Assembly: GCA_021162155.1 (NCBI GenBank)
Contig: JAGGZF010000053.1
Coordinates: forward strand, 1-8,920
Direction: 5' to 3'
DNA length: 8,920 nt
Source: a bacterium
GTDB taxonomy: Bacteria > Patescibacteriota > Minisyncoccia > UBA6257
The translations under genes were made by a program, and so were the position numbers. A model generated the notes under the pieces. That model saw only the letters and a program-made list of their open reading frames with translations, was not told the origin of the DNA and searched no databases. Numbering within the stretch: the stretch's first letter is position 1; the number at the start of each line of letters is the position of its first letter. This document shows positions 1 through 5,062 of the stretch, one piece after another.

Positions 1-1021
1 AGCTGGGGCCCAATTCAGGAATTAAGGGAGCCAATTGAGGGCTGTAAGATATTAGGCCCCAACTAAAAGGATCTCCTTTCTCTACTGGTAAAGACAAGAC
101 ACGAGAATAGTATTCCGGTAATCCCTTTAAATTGGCGCCTCCTCCGGTTAAGACAATCTTTTTTATTCTTCTTTTGCTCTTCATATAATACTGATTAGAG
201 GCTTTCTCTATTTCTCTTTTTATCACATCTAATAAAGGAGTAAATAAACTTACTACATCTAAATTTCCTCTTTGTTGAAGATATAAGCCACTATTTCTTT
301 TCATCTCTTCTGCTCGAAAAGGATTTATCTTTAATCCTGTTGCTAAAACTTGAGTAAGGTCTCCCCCGGCAGTATCTAAATGCAGAGTCATCTGCAACAT
401 ACCTTGATCTAAAACACTAATAGAAGTGGCTCTTCCTCCTATATCTACTATAACCACAGGGTCTTTCTCTTTAATACCAAATAAATGGCTTACTGCTATA
501 CTTTCTACCTCTAATCCTTTCAGGTCTAATTTAGCCAATTCTGCTGTTCGCACATACCTTTTTATTGTTTCAGTAGGAACAGCTACAATAAGTACCGACA
601 ATTTCCCTTCCCTCTTTCTTTCTATCTGCCAATCGAGAGTCATATCTTGTAAAGATATAGGAATATACTGACTGGCTTGATACTTTACTGCTTTAGCTAA
701 TTCTTTAGAAGTCATTTCAGGAAACTCCACCGGCACCACAAAGGAAGAGAAGTTAGGGAGAGACATATAGCACTTCTCTTCTTTCGTCTTCATTTTTGTC
801 AGTAACTTTCTCAAAAGAAGCGCCGTGCTTTCTTCTAATAATTTAAAAGCAGAAGTTTGAATAGCGTCATTTATTCTTTCCAAGTGTCCATATTTTTCTA
901 AAATGCCATAATTGGCTAACTCTAAATTAGCCCTCACTTTTCTTAGTTCCACTATTTTAATAGAAGTAGTCCCGATATCTATTCCCAAAACAGATTTTTG
1001 CCCTAAAAAACTAAATAGCAT
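1..1021 (-). CDS. pilM: Type IV pilus assembly protein PilM, 3' end outside window
   Basis: PilM is an actin-like cytoplasmic ATP-binding protein that joins PilN on the inner face of the type IV pilus alignment complex. Reading from the ATG at 1021, 340 codons are open to the window edge. An N-terminal phosphate-1 loop DIGTTSIKIVEL sits at residues 15-26, a second loop VDIGG at 192-196, and the adenosine motif LTGGGANLKGL at 291-301. The segment YIPISLQDMTLDW (119-131) is also typical of the family. The last visible residues, PLIPELGPS, match the stretch just before the usual C-terminal end, so probably only 10-20 residues are missing. The partners pilN and pilO would be expected beyond the left edge. 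The start is supported by the motif spacing and by the extended -10 immediately upstream. No Shine-Dalgarno is present. Family assignment is very secure; pilus function in this organism is inferred. Confidence 0.94.
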   Translation of the reverse strand, partial: MLFSFLGQKSVLGIDIGTTSIKIVELRKVRANLELANYGILEKYGHLERINDAIQTSAFKLLEESTALLLRKLLTKMKTKEEKCYMSLPNFSSFVVPVEFPEMTSKELAKAVKYQASQYIPISLQDMTLDWQIERKREGKLSVLIVAVPTETIKRYVRTAELAKLDLKGLEVESIAVSHLFGIKEKDPVVIVDIGGRATSISVLDQGMLQMTLHLDTAGGDLTQVLATGLKINPFRAEEMKRNSGLYLQQRGNLDVVSLFTPLLDVIKREIEKASNQYYMKSKRRIKKIVLTGGGANLKGLPEYYSRVLSLPVEKGDPFSWGLISYSPQLAPLIPELGPS

Positions 1022-1026
1022 ATACT
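998..1026 (+). promoter_or_regulatory. Candidate comFC promoter
   Basis: On the plus strand TTGCCC (998-1003) and TATACT (1021-1026) are separated by exactly 17 bp, giving a predicted start near 1033 and a leader of about 40 nt before comFC at 1073. The -35 lies inside the 5' end of pilM and the -10 overlaps its start codon. It directly abuts the opposite-strand TATAAT at 1027-1032. The -35 matches consensus at four of six bases, so the call is moderate. Confidence 0.45.
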
Positions 1027-1035
1027 ATATTATAG
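1027..1035 (-). promoter_or_regulatory. Extended -10 promoter of pilM, predicted leaderless
   Basis: The minus strand reads TGC TATAAT ATAGT ATG: a perfect extended -10 (TGnTATAAT) whose last base is only 5 nt before the pilM start codon. With usual -10 to start spacing, transcription would begin at or within a base or two of the ATG. No good -35 hexamer lies 16-18 bp upstream, which an extended -10 tolerates. The sequence match is direct; promoter activity and leaderless translation are inferred. Confidence 0.6.
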
Positions 1036-1072
1036 CAATAACAGTTAGAAAAATCTAATTTTTCAAGTATTT

Positions 1073-1837
1073 ATGAATCTGCCCCGCTGTTTTTTATTTT
1101 TCTTTTATTTACTCCAGCAAATCTGGTTTTTCTTTTTAGACCTGCTTTTCCCTTGGCATTGTGTATACTGCGGCATAGAGACTAAACGCCAACCATTGTG
1201 TTCTCGGTGTTTTAATTCTATTTCTCTTAATTCTGGCTTTATCTGCCCTTCCTGCAAACGACGGGTTTCTAACCCTTGGCATAAACCCTGCCATTGCTCC
1301 AGCCCCCTGTATTCTTTAGGCACAGTCGGTAATTACAGCGACCCTATCCTCAGAACCATCATTCATAAATTTAAATATAACACAATCATCTCTTTAATTA
1401 ATCCGCTCTCTGAATTACTTTGTACTTTTTTAGAAAAAAGCAGGATTTTTAAATTTCTTCCGCAAAATAAAATAACTACAGGCCAAATAATAATCATCCC
1501 CATACCCTTACATAAAACTAAAAAAAGAATAAGGGGGTTTAACCAGGCAGAATTATTAGCTCACAAAATAGCACAACATTTTCAATTATCCTATAGCAAT
1601 AAAATTCTTTTCCGGATAAAAAACAATAAACCCCAAGTAGAAATTAAAAATCGCCAATTGAGAGAAGCGAATGTAAAAGGTATTTTTGCTGTCAGGAATT
1701 CTGAGAAAATACAAAAGAAAATAATAATTTTAGTAGATGATGTCTATACTACCGGAGCAACTATGAAAGAAGCAGCCAGAGTACTGAAACAAGCCGGAGC
1801 AAAAAAGGTTATAGGGATAGTAATAGCAAGAGGTTAA
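1073..1837 (+). CDS. comFC: ComFC-like phosphoribosyltransferase-domain protein
   Basis: This 254-residue protein belongs to the ComFC/GntX amidophosphoribosyltransferase-like family, needed for natural transformation in several bacteria. The family is also implicated in handling incoming single-stranded DNA; its exact biochemistry is unsettled. Eight cysteines at residues 30, 33, 43, 46, 58, 61, 73 and 75 form the N-terminal zinc-binding part. The PRPP-binding loop ILVDDVYTTGAT is at 219-230, preceded by IPIPLHKTKKRIRGFNQAE (142-160), a family hallmark. Homologues usually begin shortly before the LLDLLFP-like motif, here at 22-27. This one has about 20 extra residues that are almost entirely aromatic and aliphatic, resembling a membrane anchor. 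No alternative ATG, GTG or TTG lies between 1073 and the cysteines. The gene is divergent from pilM, a plausible link between pili and DNA uptake. No Shine-Dalgarno is seen. Its stop lies 7 nt from that of the convergent gene. Confidence 0.9.
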   Translation: MNLPRCFLFFFYLLQQIWFFFLDLLFPWHCVYCGIETKRQPLCSRCFNSISLNSGFICPSCKRRVSNPWHKPCHCSSPLYSLGTVGNYSDPILRTIIHKFKYNTIISLINPLSELLCTFLEKSRIFKFLPQNKITTGQIIIIPIPLHKTKKRIRGFNQAELLAHKIAQHFQLSYSNKILFRIKNNKPQVEIKNRQLREANVKGIFAVRNSEKIQKKIIILVDDVYTTGATMKEAARVLKQAGAKKVIGIVIARG

Positions 1838-1844
1838 ATGATAG

Positions 1845-3119
1845 CTAAGTCGCCGCTTGTTTTATAGAGCTCTGTTTCCTGTTCTGACACAACAACTTAC
1901 TACTAAGATACAAATAAACTAACAATTGAGGAATAGCCTTTTCTGCTATTAAAGCAAACCTCCATAATGAAGAGGCAGGATGCTGCTGCTGAAAATAATA
2001 TAAAGTAGGGGTAGCCAAGAAAAACATATTTATAAGAATAAAAACTATATCTCTTTTTTTGTGACTCATTAAAAGAAGAATAGTTACTATAGGGAGCCAC
2101 GAAACAAGCCAAGATTCCCAAAATTCCTTATGCCATATTAATATGGTAGCAAAAGTAAATAATAAATAGTAAATTCTTTCCGGTTGTTTCTCTAATTTAA
2201 CCCGCAGTGTTATAAAACCATAAAATAGCAACACTAAATAAGGATATATCAGAGAGAAAATATTCCAAATTCTTCTTGCATGGTCAAAAAATATCTCTCC
2301 CCCAAAAGCATAAACTCCAAAATTATCAATATAATGAACCTGACAAGGAAGACGGTCTTCAAGGAGTAAAACTGTTTGAAGAAATGTCTTTATTGCCGAG
2401 GGAAAAAAGAGTTGCCAATAACCTAAATAAACAGCAGTAAAGAGAACAAAGAAAAGGAAAAATAAGATTAGAGCTAATTTATTCTTTCTTTTCCAGAAAT
2501 AAGGAAATGAAAGGATAGCTACTGGTTTCCAAGCCAGAGATATAATCCAACTAAAAGCAGCAAGTATTTTCTTTTTATAAAGAACTGCTGCTATTGTAAA
2601 CAAGAAGAATACAGCACTCAAGTGATTAAATTGTCCCATCCGCCAGTTGCTTATAATTGAAAAGTAACAAAGCCAAATAAAAAGGGCTACAGCAATAATC
2701 ATCGGCTTTGCTTTTAGCTTCTTCCCTATCAAATACAGTATGTAAAGAGAAAACAAATGGAGAATAACAGATATCCAGAGAAAGAGCTGGTAAGCAGAAT
2801 CAGGGTCTGAAGATAAGGCAAAGGGCCAACCAACTAGTAAGGGAGTAGCAGGTAAATACTTAAAAGGCATAAAATAAGGAGTTACTAGATGAAGAGAGGC
2901 AGATTTCCCATAGATAAAATAATTATGAAAAAAATTAAAAGTACTTTGATAGAGGGAATAGAAATCTTCTCCTACTGCCGCACACAAAGTATAGCCAAGT
3001 TTAAGACAATAGGGGTGAAATATATAATTAAGATAGCAACTAAAAATAAAAAATCCTGCTACTGCAAGACAGAGAAGGAAAAAATAATAAATTATCTTTC
3101 TAATTCCAAGGGAACTCAT
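1845..3119 (-). CDS. GT87-like (DUF2029) polytopic membrane glycosyltransferase
   Basis: This is a 424-residue integral membrane protein with about ten hydrophobic segments and short basic loops. The pattern fits the GT-C fold family GT87, polyprenyl-phosphate-dependent mannosyl- or other glycosyltransferases acting on the outer side of the membrane. Visible family-like elements are GEDF with acidic D52 after the first helix (50-53), FKYLPATPLL (86-95), GQFNHL (162-167) ahead of a membrane helix, KPVAILSFPYFWKRK (198-212), and HKEFWESWLVSWLP (330-343). The donor, acceptor and product cannot be read from the sequence. The frame stays open upstream to 3272, but that extension would translate tRNA-Ser and part of tRNA-Arg, so the ATG at 3119 is chosen. 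It lies 42 nt downstream of tRNA-Ser on the same strand and may be co-transcribed with the tRNAs. No Shine-Dalgarno is visible. Family call is fairly sure; substrate unknown. Confidence 0.75.
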   Translation of the reverse strand: MSSLGIRKIIYYFFLLCLAVAGFFIFSCYLNYIFHPYCLKLGYTLCAAVGEDFYSLYQSTFNFFHNYFIYGKSASLHLVTPYFMPFKYLPATPLLVGWPFALSSDPDSAYQLFLWISVILHLFSLYILYLIGKKLKAKPMIIAVALFIWLCYFSIISNWRMGQFNHLSAVFFLFTIAAVLYKKKILAAFSWIISLAWKPVAILSFPYFWKRKNKLALILFFLFFVLFTAVYLGYWQLFFPSAIKTFLQTVLLLEDRLPCQVHYIDNFGVYAFGGEIFFDHARRIWNIFSLIYPYLVLLFYGFITLRVKLEKQPERIYYLLFTFATILIWHKEFWESWLVSWLPIVTILLLMSHKKRDIVFILINMFFLATPTLYYFQQQHPASSLWRFALIAEKAIPQLLVYLYLSSKLLCQNRKQSSIKQAAT

Positions 3120-3161
3120 AGCAATAGATTCGAAACTAAGAATAATAACTCTTCTTAAAAG

Positions 3162-3243
3162 CGGAGGGAGGAGGATTCGAACCTCCAAGCCCTTACGGGC
3201 ACCGCTTTTCGAGAGCGGCGCATTGCCATTCTGCCATCCCTCC
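3162..3243 (-). tRNA. tRNA-Ser(CGA)
   Basis: The 7-bp acceptor stem is formed by GGAGGGA and TCCCTCC, and the T arm is GGAGG-TTCGAAT-CCTCC. The anticodon stem CCGCT/AGCGG encloses the loop CTCGAAA with anticodon CGA (codon UCG). A long variable arm of about 15 nt, TGCCCGTAAGGGCTT, confirms serine. The discriminator is G and no CCA is encoded. Only 2 nt separate it from the upstream tRNA-Arg, so both come from one precursor. Confidence 0.96.
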
Positions 3244-3245
3244 AG

Positions 3246-3317
3246 TGCCCCTGGCAGGAATCGAACCTGCATCTAGAGCTTAGGAGTCTCTTGTTCTATC
3301 CGTTGAACTACAGGGGC
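3246..3317 (-). tRNA. tRNA-Arg(CCT)
   Basis: A 72-nt tRNA with acceptor stem GCCCCTG/CAGGGGC and T arm GCAGG-TTCGATT-CCTGC. The anticodon loop CTCCTAA carries CCT (codon AGG). The lowest anticodon-stem pair next to the loop is an A-G mismatch (AGAGA/GCTCT); the other four pairs are sound. The discriminator is A and no CCA is encoded. It is the first gene of the minus-strand tRNA-Arg, tRNA-Ser, GT87-like unit. Confidence 0.95.
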
Positions 3318-3345
3318 TAAATTATAATCTTTAATTTTCTGTCTC

Positions 3346-3354
3346 AGTATATCA
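3346..3354 (-). promoter_or_regulatory. Extended -10 promoter of the tRNA-Arg/tRNA-Ser unit
   Basis: The minus strand reads TGA TATACT, an extended -10, with the predicted start about 20 nt before tRNA-Arg. The -35 position 17 bp upstream is a poor TTATTT. A perfect TATAAT also lies at 3321-3326 but is only 3 nt from the mature tRNA 5' end, too close to be its main -10. The region is shared with the divergent plus-strand promoter. Confidence 0.5.
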
Positions 3355-3364
3355 TAGTATCCTC

Positions 3365-3393
3365 TTGAAAATAAAGAACAACGATGTTATGAT
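3365..3393 (+). promoter_or_regulatory. Sigma-70-type promoter of the tRNA-Ala/Val/Phe set
   Basis: TTGAAA (3365-3370), a spacer of exactly 17 bp, then TATGAT (3388-3393) preceded by the extended element TGT. The predicted start is near 3400, directly before the mature 5' end of tRNA-Ala at 3403. The -35 overlaps the weak -35 position of the opposite-strand tRNA promoter. Confidence 0.7.
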
Positions 3394-3402
3394 AATTTAC
3401 AA

Positions 3403-3475
3403 GGGCCCGTAGCTTAGTTGGTAGAGCGCCGCTATGGCATGGCGGAGGCCAGGGGTTCGAGTCCCCTCGGGTCCA
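3403..3475 (+). tRNA. tRNA-Ala(GGC)
   Basis: A 73-nt tRNA with acceptor GGGCCCG/CGGGTCC. The third pair is G-U (G3:U70), the classical alanine identity element. The anticodon loop ATGGCAT carries GGC (codon GCC), and the T arm is AGGGG-TTCGAGT-CCCCT. The discriminator A is followed by CCT, so CCA is not fully encoded. Confidence 0.97.
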
Positions 3476-3487
3476 CCTAATTTGAAA

Positions 3488-3505
3488 AATAATTTATAAA
3501 TTATT
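3488..3505. repeat. 18-bp perfect AT palindrome between tRNA-Ala and tRNA-Val
   Basis: AATAATTTATAAATTATT is its own reverse complement and ends one base before the mature 5' end of tRNA-Val. In the precursor it could form an all A-U hairpin in the intergenic spacer. Its composition is pure A/T, so chance is a real possibility. Confidence 0.5.
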
Positions 3506-3506
3506 C

Positions 3507-3580
3507 GGGCGGTTAGCTCAGCTGGTTAGAGCGCCTCGTTTACACCGAGGAGGTCAGGGGTTCGAGTCCTCTATCGCCCA
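3507..3580 (+). tRNA. tRNA-Val(TAC)
   Basis: A 74-nt tRNA with acceptor GGGCGGT/ATCGCCC (one G-U pair) and anticodon stem CCTCG/CGAGG. The loop TTTACAC carries TAC, reading GUA and other valine codons. The T arm AGGGG-TTCGAGT-CCTCT includes one wobble pair. The discriminator A is followed by CGG, so there is no encoded CCA. Confidence 0.97.
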
Positions 3581-3597
3581 CGGCTTCTTGATTATTA

Positions 3598-3626
3598 TTG
3601 AAATCATTAATAAAATCATTTATAAT
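3598..3626 (+). promoter_or_regulatory. Strong sigma-70-type promoter before tRNA-Phe and the S1 gene
   Basis: TTGAAA (3598-3603), a 17-bp spacer, then a perfect TATAAT (3621-3626). The predicted start is near 3633, about 12 nt before tRNA-Phe. With no other good promoter before 3732, it should also drive the S1 gene. Confidence 0.75.
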
Positions 3627-3644
3627 AGATACCACTGAAGAAAA

Positions 3645-3716
3645 GCCGAGGTAGCTCAGTGGTAGAGCGCTTGCCTGAAGAGCAAGGCGTCCGGTGTTCG
3701 ATTCACCGCCTCGGCA
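3645..3716 (+). tRNA. tRNA-Phe(GAA)
   Basis: A 72-nt tRNA with acceptor GCCGAGG/CCTCGGC and anticodon stem CTTGC/GCAAG. The loop CTGAAGA carries GAA (codon UUC and, by wobble, UUU), and the T arm is CGGTG-TTCGATT-CACCG. The discriminator A is followed by CTTT, so CCA must be added enzymatically. The S1 start codon lies only 15 nt downstream. Confidence 0.97.
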
Positions 3717-3731
3717 CTTTTATTTAAAAAT

Positions 3732-4589
3732 ATGTTAAAAACAGCTACATTCAAATTACAACTTAAAGATGAACTAGATCCTAACACTCCAGTAGAAGGA
3801 GTAATTATAGAAAAAAAGAAAAAGACACTCTACATAGATCTCTCCCCTTTTGGGTTAGGCATTGTAAGGGGCATAAACTATTTACAACAAAAGGACTTTA
3901 TTAAAACCCTAAATGAGGGAGATAAAGTTTTATGCCGGGTAATAGAAAGAGATACTGAAGAAGGATTAATAGAACTGGCTCTTCATAATATGGGGGGACA
4001 AAAAGAATGGCAAAATCTTCAGAAGATAAAAGAAGAGAACAAAAGTTTTCCTCTCCAGATATTAGCCGCTAACAGCGGGGGGCTAATAGGAAAATTAGAA
4101 AATATACAAGGATTCTTACCAGTTTCTCAATTATCTAGCGAGCATTATCCCCGAGTAGAAGGAGGCAACAAAGAAAAAATTCTGGAAAAATTAAAAAGTT
4201 TCGTAGGCAAAACCTTAGAAGTAAAGATATTAGACCTTGATGCCAGCACTAATAAATTAATTTTCTCAGAGAAATTAGTAGAAAAAGAAAAAATAGCTCA
4301 AATACTTTCGCGATTTAAACCCGGTGACATAGTAAAAGCCAGAATTACTAAAATAGTAGATTTTGGGGCTTTTGCTAGAATAGAAGAATTGCCTCTCCCT
4401 GTAGATGCTTTGATTCATATCTCTGAAATACCCTTACAAAACACAGAAGAAGAAGGCAAAATAATCTCACCCAGAGAAAAAATTAAACAGGTAATTAAAG
4501 AGGGTGAGATAAAGAAAGCCAGAATCACTACTATCAAAGACAGCAGAGTCACTCTTTCCTTAAAGGGAACAAAAGACGATTCCAAGTAA
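3732..4589 (+). CDS. rpsA: Three-S1-domain RNA-binding protein, ribosomal protein S1-like
   Basis: This 285-residue protein contains three S1 (OB-fold) RNA-binding units: about 20-86 (starting VEGVIIEKKKKTLYIDL), about 104-181 (with GFLPVSQL at 127-134), and about 198-278. The third is the most canonical, with GDIVKARITKIVDFGAFARI and ALIHISEI ending in RVTLSLK. Proteobacterial S1 has six domains, so this is a short form of the kind seen in small-genome lineages. The likely role is binding mRNA at the 30S subunit to help initiation, relevant because Shine-Dalgarno sequences are scarce here. The ATG at 3732 is preceded by TAAAAAT and has no Shine-Dalgarno. It follows tRNA-Phe by 15 nt, probably on one transcript. 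Another general S1-domain regulator cannot be fully excluded. Confidence 0.85.
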   Translation: MLKTATFKLQLKDELDPNTPVEGVIIEKKKKTLYIDLSPFGLGIVRGINYLQQKDFIKTLNEGDKVLCRVIERDTEEGLIELALHNMGGQKEWQNLQKIKEENKSFPLQILAANSGGLIGKLENIQGFLPVSQLSSEHYPRVEGGNKEKILEKLKSFVGKTLEVKILDLDASTNKLIFSEKLVEKEKIAQILSRFKPGDIVKARITKIVDFGAFARIEELPLPVDALIHISEIPLQNTEEEGKIISPREKIKQVIKEGEIKKARITTIKDSRVTLSLKGTKDDSK

Positions 4590-4609
4590 TTAGATAAAAA
4601 CTATTCTTC

Positions 4610-4648
4610 CTAACTTAAATCCCACCTCTAAGGTGGGATTTAAGTTAG
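4610..4648. terminator. 39-bp inverted repeat between convergent S1 and HU genes
   Basis: CTAACTTAAATCCCACCT and its exact reverse complement (4631-4648) form an 18-bp perfect stem around the 3-nt loop CTA. Placement 20 nt after the S1 stop and 25 nt from the HU stop suggests a bidirectional terminator. However, neither side has an adjacent T-run; on the minus strand a T5 comes only about 10 nt later. A second small hairpin, GAGAAT-ccga-ATTCTC (4648-4663), abuts it on the HU side. The structure is certain; mechanism is inferred. Confidence 0.7.
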
Positions 4649-4673
4649 AGAATCCGAATTCTCCGGACAAAAT

Positions 4674-4946
4674 TTATCTTACTGCTTCTTTTAAGCCCTT
4701 TCCGGGTTTAAACTTAGGTACTGTCATAGCAGGAATCTGAATTTTCTCTCCTGTTTTAGGATTAACTCCCATTCGAGCCGCTCTTTTGCGAGCAGAGAAA
4801 GTACCAAAGCCGGTAATAGTCACTGATTCACCTCTACTTAATGCCTTTGTTATGCTATCTAAAATCGCTTCTAAAGCTAACCCGGCGTCTTTTTTGGTAC
4901 ATCCTATCTTGTTTACTATAGATTCAATTAAATCTTCCTTAGTCAT
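4674..4946 (-). CDS. hup: HU/IHF-family DNA-binding protein
   Basis: At 90 residues this has the normal length for HU, a small dimeric nucleoid protein that bends DNA. The N-terminal helical part is followed by the signature GFGTFSARKRAARMGVNP (46-63), with the DNA-intercalating proline at position 63. NPKTGEKIQIPA and the C-terminal VPKFKPGKGLKEAV segment complete the family pattern. No extra domain is present. The start MTKEDLIESI is typical. It has its own predicted promoter and a leader of about 68 nt with a stable hairpin, but no Shine-Dalgarno; the start is preceded by TAAAAAT. Separating HU from IHF subunits is not reliable by eye, but a homodimeric HU is most likely. Confidence 0.95.
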   Translation of the reverse strand: MTKEDLIESIVNKIGCTKKDAGLALEAILDSITKALSRGESVTITGFGTFSARKRAARMGVNPKTGEKIQIPAMTVPKFKPGKGLKEAVR

Positions 4947-4970
4947 ATTTTTACAAATTTTATTGATTAT

Positions 4971-4994
4971 GCTCTTTAGTAAGCCCTAAAGAGC
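4971..4994 (-). promoter_or_regulatory. Hairpin in the HU mRNA leader
   Basis: GCTCTTTAG and CTAAAGAGC form a perfect 9-bp stem around a 6-nt loop. It ends 24 nt upstream of the HU start codon and lies inside the predicted transcript (start near 5014). There is no T-run after it, so it is not an obvious attenuator. A role in mRNA stability or translation control is possible. Confidence 0.5.
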
Positions 4995-5020
4995 GTCGAC
5001 CTTATTTAGATGCTGTTTTC

Positions 5021-5050
5021 ATTATATAGAGTTTCCTCTCTATAAGTCAA
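5021..5050 (-). promoter_or_regulatory. HU promoter with an inverted repeat filling the spacer
   Basis: On the minus strand TTGACT (5050-5045) and TATAAT (5026-5021) are 18 bp apart. The 7-bp inverted repeat TATAGAG-tttcct-CTCTATA occupies 5025-5044, abutting the -35 and overlapping the -10 by two bases. This placement is typical of an operator. It begins a few nucleotides past the rny stop and could instead be a weak rny terminator, although there is no T-run. Confidence 0.6.
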
Positions 5051-5062
5051 GTAAAGAGCCAT

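Noticed and set aside
426..671. 81-codon plus-strand frame inside pilM
   Set aside because: It is antisense to strongly conserved pilM sequence and has no recognisable protein features.
2889..3158. 89-codon plus-strand frame antisense to the GT87-like gene
   Set aside because: Lysine-rich low-complexity translation, no family, and it overlaps the credible gene's N-terminal region.
3120..3272. N-terminal extension of the GT87-like protein back to 3272
   Set aside because: These 51 codons translate tRNA-Ser and part of tRNA-Arg in frame; the internal ATG at 3119 starts the membrane protein properly.
3482..3510. Separate promoter for tRNA-Val starting from TTGAAA at 3482
   Set aside because: The -35 is good, but no -10-like hexamer exists 16-18 bp downstream, where the tRNA itself begins.
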